Positions 18,147 to 25,997 of a DNA stretch of 64,000 bases are shown here, one piece after another. This stretch comes from Chloroflexus aurantiacus J-10-fl (GTDB lineage: Bacteria; Chloroflexota; Chloroflexia; Chloroflexales; Chloroflexaceae). Made by a program: the position numbers and the translations under genes. The notes under the pieces are model-generated. The model searched no databases. It was not told the origin of the DNA and was given only the letters and a program-made list of their open reading frames with translations. Each line of letters begins with the position of its first letter. Position 1 is the stretch's first letter. Location of the stretch: assembly GCF_000018865.1 (NCBI RefSeq), contig NC_010175.1, positions 3,534,001 through 3,598,000 of the forward strand, in the 5' to 3' direction.

Positions 18147-18365
18147 GGCATACCTCCTGGATGGTGATCGTGGTTGCTGATACTGACTCACCATACCAGC
18201 CCGGGGCGAGCCGGAGGCTCATGCTCTCAGGATGCAGAGTAGTGCTGATCGGTACCATGCTTCTATGCTACCAGGTTTGATATTACCGGTGGAGCACCTG
18301 GCCGCATTTTAGCCTGGGTATGACTGCGCGATGCACATCTTTGCGCAAGAGTTGGAGTAAACAGT

Positions 18366-18402
18366 AAAGAGACGAGGCAGTCTATCGCCACCTCGTCTCT
18401 TT
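18366..18402 (-). terminator. Intrinsic terminator of the FHA protein gene
   Basis: Stem AAAGAGACGAGG / CCTCGTCTCTTT with a 13-nt loop, about 30 bp beyond the stop codon of the minus-strand FHA gene. Confidence 0.65.
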
Positions 18403-18433
18403 TCCGTTCTACCTGATAAGCTTAACCAAAACG

Positions 18434-19969
18434 TTATGACTTCACGTGAAATGTGGCAACCAGTCTGCCGAACTGGAGTTTTGTGCCGTCACTGATCGGT
18501 GTTGGCGTCTGTGGTTCGATGCGCTGCCCGTTGACACGGGTATGATTGGTACTGTTGAGATCAACAATACTCCACTGATTGCCGATATGGACAATCTTTG
18601 CGTGTTGACGGCTCACCCCGCCTAATTCGCCGCCGTATGGGGTTAGATCGATTTCCGGAAAAATATTACTCACCGGGTCTTCTCGCCCGATAATGTATTC
18701 GCTCCTGCCCGGTGCTAGTGTGATCTCACTCCCATCGGCCAGTACCAGACATGCCTCTGGGGCAGGAAGAATTGAGACTGGCGTGCCAATTGGTGTTGGT
18801 GCTGCCGGATGCGCGACCGCAGCAGGCGCAGGTGTTGGAGCGTTTCCTAACAGCGCCGCAAGTTCAGCCTCGGTTTTAGCCAGTTCAGCCCGCGCTGCAT
18901 CAAGACCGGCGAGGATAAATGCGGGGACGCTGCCAGCCGGATAGCGGGCCGCCATCTGTTCGTACTGTGCCACTGTCTCGCGATGGGCAGTGAGTAGCCC
19001 TTCCAATCGGGCAATTTCAGCCGGGTCTGGGCCGCTGGGTAGCGCAGCGAGTTCAGCTTCGGTTTTAGCTAGTTCAGCCCGCGCTGCATCAAGACCGGCG
19101 AGGATAAATGCAGGGACGCTACCTGCCGGATAGCGGGCCGCCATCTGTTCGTACTGCGCCACCGTCTCCTGATGGGCAGCCAGCAGTGCTTCAAGGCGTG
19201 CACGTTCAGCGGAAATATCAGCAACCACAGGTGCTGATGACATTTGGGCAACCGGTGGATGTGGTGGCTCAGCAGGTGCGTCGGGTGGTGGTGTGACGAC
19301 GGCTGGTGTTTCAGTGACCGGTGGTTCAGCATCGGCTGCTGATGGTAGCTCAACAATCGTCGGCCCTTCAACCACTGGTGACGGAGCGAACACCGTCGGT
19401 GCATCGGCGGCGGTTGGCCCGGCAGGTGCGGCGGGAGGTGGGGCGATAATCGTCGGCTCGTTCGCCGTCGGCGCAATCACCGTCGGCGCATCGGCGGCTG
19501 ATGGCCCAGCAGGTGCGGCGGGAGGTGGGGAGATAATCGTCGGCTCGTTCGCCGTCGGCGGCGGTGCGATTACCGTCGGCGCATCGGCGGCGGTTGGTGG
19601 CTCGGCAGGTGCGACGGGAGGTGGGGCGATGATCGTCGGCTCGTTCGCCGCAGGTGGCGGTGCGATTACCGTCGGCGCATCGGCGGCGGTTGGCCCGGCA
19701 GGTGGCGCAATCAACGTAGCCTGATCGTTTCCAGCAGCCGGTACTGGCGGGGTTGTCATCAGGTCAGCGCCACAAATACTACAAAATCGTTCACCGGGCA
19801 ACACAGTCGCACCGCAAGCCGGGCAGGATGGCGCGAGTGCAGTTGGTTGATCGGGAGACACCATAAGCGGTACCGATGACGAAGTCGGCTCAGCCAACCG
19901 TCTGCCGCATTGGTCACAAAAGCGATTGGTTGGATCATTCTGGGCACCGCAAGAGGGACAGATAATCAT
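18434..19969 (-). CDS. Zinc-ribbon / Pro-Thr repeat / FHA domain protein
   Basis: 511 residues. Two zinc ribbons open the protein (C4, C7, C18, C21 and again CPAC...CSIC at about 49-70). Residues about 80-245 are a low-complexity Pro/Ala/Thr region built from alternating units like ADAPTVIAPPP and NEPTIIAPPP. Residues about 250-375 hold two near-identical coiled-coil-prone copies of 63 residues (ARLEALLAAHQETVAQYEQM). The C-terminal 95 residues form an FHA domain (YIIGRED, VSRQHAKI, DLNSTNHTRVNGQRI), which binds phospho-threonine peptides. The linker threonines are possible kinase sites. It is the last minus-strand gene of the kinase/PP2C/VWA cluster, after a 283-bp gap that may contain its own promoter. 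Confidence 0.85.
   Translation of the reverse strand: MIICPSCGAQNDPTNRFCDQCGRRLAEPTSSSVPLMVSPDQPTALAPSCPACGATVLPGERFCSICGADLMTTPPVPAAGNDQATLIAPPAGPTAADAPTVIAPPPAANEPTIIAPPPVAPAEPPTAADAPTVIAPPPTANEPTIISPPPAAPAGPSAADAPTVIAPTANEPTIIAPPPAAPAGPTAADAPTVFAPSPVVEGPTIVELPSAADAEPPVTETPAVVTPPPDAPAEPPHPPVAQMSSAPVVADISAERARLEALLAAHQETVAQYEQMAARYPAGSVPAFILAGLDAARAELAKTEAELAALPSGPDPAEIARLEGLLTAHRETVAQYEQMAARYPAGSVPAFILAGLDAARAELAKTEAELAALLGNAPTPAPAAVAHPAAPTPIGTPVSILPAPEACLVLADGSEITLAPGRSEYIIGREDPVSNIFPEIDLTPYGGELGGVSRQHAKIVHIGNQWSIVDLNSTNHTRVNGQRIEPQTPTPISDGTKLQFGRLVATFHVKS
18861..19215 (-). repeat. Internal 189-bp tandem duplication in the FHA gene
   Basis: The sequence from about 18861 recurs from 19050 with only scattered differences. 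A period of 189 bp equals 63 codons and keeps the frame. It encodes the duplicated coiled-coil-like segment. Confidence 0.85.
19385..19715 (-). repeat. Degenerate Pro-Thr coding repeats
   Basis: Repeated blocks such as GCGATTACCGTCGGCGCATC and GATAATCGTCGGCTCGTTCG alternate across this interval. They encode the ADAPTVIAPP / NEPTIIAPPP units of the FHA protein linker. Block spacing is irregular, as expected for a length-variable linker. Confidence 0.75.
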
Positions 19970-20033
19970 AGTCGTTCCTCATACTGGCTAGCAGTCGCTA
20001 TTGTGAGCGACGAACGAAACACATCAGGGAACC

Positions 20034-20046
20034 ATGTTCAGAACAT
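20034..20046. promoter_or_regulatory. Possible operator upstream of the FHA gene
   Basis: ATGTTCAGAACAT is a palindrome around a central A, and a further GAACAT lies 11 bp downstream (CGAACAT). It sits 65 bp upstream of the minus-strand FHA start codon. No regulator can be assigned. The rest of the 283-bp gap shows nothing clear. Confidence 0.25.
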
Positions 20047-20252
20047 TTCTCGAACATCAGGAATGGCATGATCCGTAAGATGCTCTCTCATTTTGCACCA
20101 CCGTGTTAATCGCCGTGAGCGCATTGTACGCAAGACTATAGGGCAAGGCGTATGATGACCATATTCCCACAACAGTGTGATCACGTGACAGCAACATTTG
20201 CCGGGTACATCAGATACACACCATTCCGTCCTTCAACGATGTCGAGAAATTC

Positions 20253-21500
20253 CTAGTGATCATCTAAACGTTGCGTGAGCCGGCGTGTCGCATAGCGCAG
20301 CTCTTTCTGGGCTTGCGGGCTGAGTTGTTGACCCTGTTCGAGCGCTACAGCCTGTTGCTGGGCCTTCTCTGCCAGCTCCAGTTCGCCGAGATCAAGTAAA
20401 CGAGTGGCGGCTGCACGCAGTTTCTGGGTGGCACCGGCCACATTGCCACTGGTCATTTCGTTAAGCGCTTGTGTTTGCAGCTTAAACGCAGTAACCCGCT
20501 CAACCAGATTCATGACCGCCGGGTTGTAACTTTCCGTCCCAACCTGATCGGCTACATCGAGCAGGATGTCTTGCTTAATCACAAGCTCACTGCTCTGATG
20601 AATCGGTTTGGTGTGAAGTTCAGCCTGCGCAATCCGAAACCGACCTTTCGCCCGTGGCGGAATCATCAGATCAATCAGAACTGCTGCCGGCTGTCCACCA
20701 ACCAGATCGCCGAGACGCACGGCGACAGTCGATTCACCAATCGGCTGATAGCCAAGATTGGCAATAACCGGTTTAACGCGATAGACGGTACGTGGCGTGG
20801 CATCACGCACAAACCGTAAGAGCAGACGGGTCTCGGTTGCTACTGTTGCCTGCGCTTCGTGCACGGCTTGCTGAAAGAAGGTGCCGATCTGTTCTGGCGC
20901 AGCAATATAGTCGCTATAGCCGTTACTGGCTGCGGCAATATCGTCGAGAAGCTGCTCATTCCATTCGGTGCCCAGCCCAAAAGCGACAATCTGTACCCCG
21001 GCCTGACCTAATGATCGAGCCAGATCGCGACAGAGCGGTTCATCTCCCCAGGTCTGACCGTCGGTGAGCAACAGCATGCGACTGAGTCGGTCAGAACCGA
21101 GGTGCTTCTGGAGTTCAACCTGACCGGCCTGCATTCCCAGCGACATAGCCGTACCTCCGGCCTCGCTGATCGAGTCGACAGCAGCCAGCAGTGCCGAGCG
21201 GTCACCGACAGGGGTAGCCGGGATCAATGTCTGTACCGTATCATCAAAGATGACGATTGCTGCGATGTCAGTTGGTTGTAATTGCTCAATCACCCGCCGG
21301 GTTGCGGCTTTCAAATTATCGAGCTTTGCCCCCTGCATCGACCCCGAACGGTCGAGCACGAAGCAAAGGTTGAGGGGAAGGGAGGGGGCCAGGGTGGCCG
21401 GCGCTACCGCTTCAACGAGCAAATATCCAACTTGCGGGGTGGTCGAGGATGGAATCGGTGCACGTCCCCACTGGCAGGTTAGAGTTATTGTATCAGCCAT
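20253..21500 (-). CDS. VWA-domain protein (phospho-signalling cluster)
   Basis: 415 residues from the ATG at 21500, four bases after the kinase stop; the upstream in-frame ATG at 21524 would overlap the kinase gene. The von Willebrand A domain (residues about 40-215) has an intact MIDAS: FVLDRSGSMQG (DxSxS), the conserved Thr in GGTAMSLG and TDGQTWGD. After it comes a beta-rich region (about 220-330) and a C-terminal helical region (TAFKLQTQALNEMTSGNVAGATQKLRAAATRL). No signal peptide, so cytoplasmic. The same architecture recurs at 52399-53658. It probably acts as a metal-dependent protein-interaction partner of the kinase/phosphatase pair. Confidence 0.88.
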   Translation of the reverse strand: MADTITLTCQWGRAPIPSSTTPQVGYLLVEAVAPATLAPSLPLNLCFVLDRSGSMQGAKLDNLKAATRRVIEQLQPTDIAAIVIFDDTVQTLIPATPVGDRSALLAAVDSISEAGGTAMSLGMQAGQVELQKHLGSDRLSRMLLLTDGQTWGDEPLCRDLARSLGQAGVQIVAFGLGTEWNEQLLDDIAAASNGYSDYIAAPEQIGTFFQQAVHEAQATVATETRLLLRFVRDATPRTVYRVKPVIANLGYQPIGESTVAVRLGDLVGGQPAAVLIDLMIPPRAKGRFRIAQAELHTKPIHQSSELVIKQDILLDVADQVGTESYNPAVMNLVERVTAFKLQTQALNEMTSGNVAGATQKLRAAATRLLDLGELELAEKAQQQAVALEQGQQLSPQAQKELRYATRRLTQRLDDH

Positions 21501-21504
21501 ACGC

Positions 21505-22800
21505 TTATGATCCCATCTGTGCAATCATGAAACCTAACACACAACAGAGTAGAAAGGCGCCGCTACTACTCGCAAAGCCAATAGCCGCATCGCGCCGCCC
21601 GTGTAGTGTTTGAGCCGTATTCGGACTGACCAGAGCAATCAGGCTGAGAGTACCACCAATGAGCGCGAACAGGATTGCTCCCATAGCGAGAATTAACCCG
21701 AAGCCACCGAACAACTCATCGGCGCCGAAAAGGGTAAAGGCTGCCAGGATGATCGCAACCACCATCAACACATCACTAATGATTCCGATCCAGCGCCCGG
21801 CGATGGCCATTCCGGTACTGGGTGTAACGGCAGTAACCTCACTGCCAATAGGGCCGGAGCGAGCAGCTACTGATGCAACGCCTGGTTGCACATTGACCAG
21901 TTGTTGGCTGCCAAACAGTGCCTGCTGGAACTCGATCACACTGGCAAAGCGGCGGCTCGGATCGTTATCTGTGGCGCGGGCAATCGCCGCTGCTATATAC
22001 GCCGGTACCGAGGGATTGAGTTGCGTGATCGGCGGTAAGCGAAACGGCGTGGTGCTGGGATCGTGACCGGTGAGCAGATGGTGCATCAAGACGCCGAGGC
22101 TGTAAATGTCGGAGCGGGCATCGGTCTGCCCACGACCGTACTGTTCGGGGGCGCTGTAGCCAGGGGTACCGAATGCCTGCGTATCGCGCTCCTTGTCTGG
22201 CTTGAAAAGTCGGGCAATGCCGAAATCAACCAGCTTGATTGTGCCTTCCGGCGTGATCATGATGTTCGTCGGTTTCAGATCGCGAAAGATGATCGGTGGC
22301 TGCTGGGTATGCAGGTAGGCCAGCACCTCACAAATCTGGGCAGTCCAGCGCAAGACTTCGTGCAGGGGGCGCGGCAACCCTACGCGATTAACATAATCGC
22401 GCAAGTTCTCGCCGGGCACAAACTCCATAACCAGGTAGTGCCGACCATTCTCTTCAAAGTGATCGGTGACCCGCGGTAAGGAAGGATGGCTCAATCTCGC
22501 CAGTAATTCTGCCTCTTGCTGGAATGCAGCCTGGGCCTGCTGGCGCTCAAGCGGTGAGGTGATAGCGGTGTCGCTCATCTCCTTAACCGCCCATTGGGCG
22601 GTACTGAGTCGTCGATCTGTGGCCAGATAGACCGATCCCATTCCACCTGCGCCGAGTCGCCGTCGCAGCTCATAGCGTCCCTGCAACACCTGAAGTGGCG
22701 GGGTTGTGGCCGGTACTTCCTCTCTGCGGATCCGTGCTCCACATTCCGGGCAGAAGATAATCTGATCGTGTACACTAGCGCCACATTGTGGACATCTCAT
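21505..22800 (-). CDS. Ser/Thr protein kinase with N-terminal zinc ribbon and C-terminal membrane segments
   Basis: 431 residues. Zinc ribbon C3, C6, C17, C20. Hanks-type kinase domain about 43-305: glycine loop GAGGMGSVYLA, K73 (AVKEM), catalytic loop with D174 (FRDLKPTN, with Phe in place of the His of HRD), DFG 192-194, APE motif SAPEQY. Residues about 330-431 contain three hydrophobic segments (IGIISDVLMVVAIILAAFTL and two more), so the kinase is membrane-anchored with the catalytic domain cytoplasmic. No extracellular sensor domain is evident. The ATG overlaps the TGA of the upstream PP2C gene, showing tight translational coupling of opposing enzymes. Confidence 0.94.
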   Translation of the reverse strand: MRCPQCGASVHDQIIFCPECGARIRREEVPATTPPLQVLQGRYELRRRLGAGGMGSVYLATDRRLSTAQWAVKEMSDTAITSPLERQQAQAAFQQEAELLARLSHPSLPRVTDHFEENGRHYLVMEFVPGENLRDYVNRVGLPRPLHEVLRWTAQICEVLAYLHTQQPPIIFRDLKPTNIMITPEGTIKLVDFGIARLFKPDKERDTQAFGTPGYSAPEQYGRGQTDARSDIYSLGVLMHHLLTGHDPSTTPFRLPPITQLNPSVPAYIAAAIARATDNDPSRRFASVIEFQQALFGSQQLVNVQPGVASVAARSGPIGSEVTAVTPSTGMAIAGRWIGIISDVLMVVAIILAAFTLFGADELFGGFGLILAMGAILFALIGGTLSLIALVSPNTAQTLHGRRDAAIGFASSSGAFLLCCVLGFMIAQMGS

Positions 22801-24521
22801 AGGCTTAGTCTCACCAGGATAACCGCGATGTTGTCTTCACCACCTGCCTGGTTTGCCGCTGCTACCAGCGCTTTGCAGGCTTCTTGTGGATCGGCTTCCT
22901 CAGTAATGATACGTTCCATGACCGGATCACGTGTCATTTCCCACTGACCATCTGAACAAAGCAAGAGCGCATCGCCGGGACGCAGGTGAACCTGAAACAG
23001 ATCGATCTCCGGCTCAGCGCGATCACCGAGTGATCGCAAGACGGCATTTCGCTGTGGATGCGAATAGATCTCGTCTTCGCTGAGATGTCCAAGTTCGACC
23101 AGCCGCATGACCAGCGAGTGATCTTGACTGATCCGTTGCAGCTTACCGTCGCGAAAGAGATAGGTGCGACTATCGCCGACGTTAGCTACCACTGCCCGAT
23201 CACCGACCACCAGCGCCATGGTTAAGGTTGAACCCATATCGTTTGCCTGCGCACGGCCTTCGTTGTAAATCGCCTCATTCGCTGCCAGCACTGCCTGACG
23301 TACCAGTGATTGCATGTCGGCTTCGTGATACAGACGAGGGCCGGCCAGCATTTGTTGCAGATACGAGTCAATAATTGTCTGGGCCGCATGCCGTACTGCC
23401 AGCCCGCTGGCTACTTCACCTGCGGCGTGCCCACCCATACCATCAGCAACGATGTACAATCCCCAGCTCTGTCGTTGACCGTTGTTTTCCAGGCAGAGGG
23501 TAAGTTTGAACAGGCTATCTTCATTGTGATCGCGCACCCGCCCAACATCACTGTATGCGCCGGCTACCTGCAAGAGCGGTACCGGATGTGTTCGTTCATC
23601 ACGCAGCGCTTCCAGTCGCCTGGCAACCGCAGTTGCATCAGTCAGTTCACCGGTACGAATCTGGCGCAGGATAGTCCCCAGGCTGTCAGTTGCCTGTTCG
23701 GCATCAATGATAGTAGCTTCGTCCAGCCGCTGGGTGGTTCTTGGGATGGCAGTCAATCGTTCCAACACATCGGTCAGTACGCGCAAATCGGTCTGAAATG
23801 CTGTTGCCCGTTCATCATCACTGACCAGGCGCAAATGATTGGCGTGGCGGAGGCAAACCTGCGTCGGTCCAATAAGACCGAGATCGTCGATGGTGAATGT
23901 TCCCAGGCTTATACCAGCACTATGGAGACTAACCAGCAAGCGGGCCAGCGCAGCGCCTATCGTAAGCGCTGTTGTCTCATCAAGAGGACTGTTCAGTGGT
24001 TGCAGTTCCTGATCGAGCAGGACCGTCAATTGCCACTCATCAAATTCATATTGATCGACAATATCAGGTAACATCGCTCGTGCCAGGGGGTCAGCCAGGC
24101 GCGAGATGAGTGCTGGCCCTTGTGGCATTGTGCGTACCGATAAAAAAGCCGGATATGTACGCACTTCGAGGGCAGCACCACAATCGATGCAATACGACTC
24201 ATTGGCTTCATTCGCGACCGAGCCGCAGGCCCAGCACCGCTGCCACGGTGCCAGATCACGCACTTCCAGTGGGCCAACGGGCCACGGGTCGGGCAACGGA
24301 TAGGTTGGGGCAAACCGATTGGCAAAGAGAGGCAGGTTCGCTTCCATCATCTCCTCCTCACCGCTGAGCGGTGATGTGAGTGGATCAATTGCCTGGGTCA
24401 GCATTGTGCTCAGGCAAGCGTCGGTAACCGGCAAGGGTTCTCGCCCTGGTAAGGGTTGACCGCAGCCGGCGCAGCAACGGGCATTGGAACGATTCTCGGT
24501 ACCACATGTCGAACAGCGCAT
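22797..24521 (-). CDS. PP2C-type protein phosphatase with zinc ribbons and a kinase-like remnant
   Basis: 574 residues from the ATG at 24521, ten bases after the preceding stop. Two zinc-ribbon cysteine sets (C3/C6/C17/C20 and CWAC...CIDC at about 96-114). Residues about 155-260 resemble the C-lobe of a protein kinase: LLVSLHSAGISLGTF aligns with the LHxxGIxHxD loop and LIGPTQVCLRHANHLRLV with the strand pair before DFG, but the catalytic Asp, Asn and DFG are gone. Residues about 318-574 are a complete PP2C domain (RVRDHNEDSLF, ADGMGGHAAGE, NVGDSRTYL, CSDGQWE, GGEDNIAV), a Mn/Mg-dependent Ser/Thr phosphatase. Coupled to the kinase gene by ATGA. Confidence 0.9.
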   Translation of the reverse strand: MRCSTCGTENRSNARCCAGCGQPLPGREPLPVTDACLSTMLTQAIDPLTSPLSGEEEMMEANLPLFANRFAPTYPLPDPWPVGPLEVRDLAPWQRCWACGSVANEANESYCIDCGAALEVRTYPAFLSVRTMPQGPALISRLADPLARAMLPDIVDQYEFDEWQLTVLLDQELQPLNSPLDETTALTIGAALARLLVSLHSAGISLGTFTIDDLGLIGPTQVCLRHANHLRLVSDDERATAFQTDLRVLTDVLERLTAIPRTTQRLDEATIIDAEQATDSLGTILRQIRTGELTDATAVARRLEALRDERTHPVPLLQVAGAYSDVGRVRDHNEDSLFKLTLCLENNGQRQSWGLYIVADGMGGHAAGEVASGLAVRHAAQTIIDSYLQQMLAGPRLYHEADMQSLVRQAVLAANEAIYNEGRAQANDMGSTLTMALVVGDRAVVANVGDSRTYLFRDGKLQRISQDHSLVMRLVELGHLSEDEIYSHPQRNAVLRSLGDRAEPEIDLFQVHLRPGDALLLCSDGQWEMTRDPVMERIITEEADPQEACKALVAAANQAGGEDNIAVILVRLSL

Positions 24522-24531
24522 ATCGTCCAAC

Positions 24532-25794
24532 CTATGTTGTTGCAGGTATGCCAGTGAAACGAGCCAGGACAATTGAAATGTTGTCGCTCCCACCCCGTTG
24601 ATTAGCCAGGTCTATCAATCCACTCACCGCCAGACCCGGCTCGTGCACGATAGCCATCTGCGCCAGCTCCTCATCGGTCACATGGTTGAACAACCCATCT
24701 GAGCAGAGCATCAGCACATCCCCGGTCGCCAATGGTTGAACCAGCGTATCAATTTCCAGAGGTTGATCGGCTCCCAGTGAGCGGTAAAGGATGTGGCGTT
24801 GCGGGTGAGTGCGGGCTTCTTCCGGGCTAAGCTGACCAATATCGACCAGACGTGCCACGATGGTGTGGTCTGTTGTAAGCTGATGCCAGACCGGGGTCTC
24901 ATCACCTGTTCCAGGGGTAATCAGGTACGCACGGCTATCACCGACATGGGCAATGTATGCCCGGCGATGAATGATCAGCGCCAGGGTCAAGGTTGTTCCC
25001 ATACCGGCACGCTGAGGATCGCTGTGTGCTGCGGCAACAATCTGTCGGTGTGCTGTCTGCACGGCTGCTCGCAGCAACGATAACCAGTCATCGTCGGTTG
25101 TGGGTAATGTCGTGTTAAGTTCCCGTTGCAGAAAGCTCTTGATTGTTTCACTTGCCAGTTGTGAGGCAACTTCACCGGCTGCCGCTCCCCCCATGCCATC
25201 AGCAACCAGCAGTAAATAGCCAAGCGGTTCGTCACCCAGGCTAAACCTGCCGGCGTACACCGTGTCTTCGTTCAGCGAACGCACCTGTCCGGTGTGGCTT
25301 CGCACGGCAATCTCGGCTTGCAGGGGTGGTGGTAGCGGAGTGGCCTGCCACGGTGGTTGCAGGGCTGCCCCACACGAAACACAGAAGCGGGCACCGGCAC
25401 GGTTGCCACGACCACAATGGGGACAGGCCAGCGGATAGCGTCGTTGCGCCGGTAGGCGGGTTGTGATCCGTACTGTTTCGCGTCCTTGTCGGATTTGTTG
25501 TGCCAGACTGGCCAGAATCTGCGAGAGTTCGTTCAGCGCCTGGGCTGCCTGATCGCGGGCGACACCGGCAGAGTTCTCGTATTGCTGACGCCAGAAAGCA
25601 ACTCCTGCTTCCACGATCACCAGCAGATCACGCAGACTGATCGTATCGGCAGTAAGGGTGAGTTGTCGCTCGCCGGTTACAATCACCTGTTCGGGTAATA
25701 CTGACAGCGGGGCACCACAATGAGGGCATACCTGTTGTGCAGCCCCGGTTGCTTTGCCACAGATTCTGCATTGCCCGCGCTTGTGCGTTGCCAC
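24532..25794 (-). CDS. PP2C-type protein phosphatase with zinc ribbons
   Basis: 420 residues. An N-terminal zinc ribbon (CRIC...CPHC) is followed by a helical segment (about 55-110) and a second zinc ribbon (CPHC...CVSC at about 124-142). The PP2C domain spans about 160-420, with all metal-binding motifs intact (VRSLNEDTVY, VADGMGGAAAGE, GMGTTLTLA, HVGDSRAYL, CSDGLFNHV, GGSDNISIV). First gene of the minus-strand operon. Two PP2C enzymes beside one kinase suggests different targets or a regulatory role for the fused one. Confidence 0.93.
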   Translation of the reverse strand: MATHKRGQCRICGKATGAAQQVCPHCGAPLSVLPEQVIVTGERQLTLTADTISLRDLLVIVEAGVAFWRQQYENSAGVARDQAAQALNELSQILASLAQQIRQGRETVRITTRLPAQRRYPLACPHCGRGNRAGARFCVSCGAALQPPWQATPLPPPLQAEIAVRSHTGQVRSLNEDTVYAGRFSLGDEPLGYLLLVADGMGGAAAGEVASQLASETIKSFLQRELNTTLPTTDDDWLSLLRAAVQTAHRQIVAAAHSDPQRAGMGTTLTLALIIHRRAYIAHVGDSRAYLITPGTGDETPVWHQLTTDHTIVARLVDIGQLSPEEARTHPQRHILYRSLGADQPLEIDTLVQPLATGDVLMLCSDGLFNHVTDEELAQMAIVHEPGLAVSGLIDLANQRGGSDNISIVLARFTGIPATT

Positions 25795-25997
25795 CGGTTG
25801 TCCTTATCATTCCCGAACGAGGTTGCGTTCCTTACCCGTATGACGTTACAGATGCGCTATTGGATGCAGCACCCGATTGTTTGCCTGACGCTTGATGTTT
25901 TGGTTTCAGGGTATTGCAAATCAGGGCGAGATATGCTATCACAAAACAGGAATTGTTTGCTTAAAACGCCCTGCATTATAGCACAGGAGCTGCGATT

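Noticed and set aside
17092-18433. Possible insertion sequence remnant
   Set aside because: No transposase motif, no matching terminal repeats and no target duplication were seen; only a small frameshifted gene and terminators.
18861-19715. CRISPR-like array
   Set aside because: The repeats are coding, in frame, without constant-length unique spacers.
19293-19724. Plus-strand frame of Gly/Ala/Val repeats opposite the FHA gene
   Set aside because: It is the antisense shadow of the Pro-Thr repeat stalk; the minus-strand protein has real domains at both ends.
25953-25982. TTGTTT-18-TATAGC as promoter of the FHA-ABC gene
   Set aside because: Its start point would fall after the SD, only about nine bases before the GTG, so it cannot make a translatable leader.
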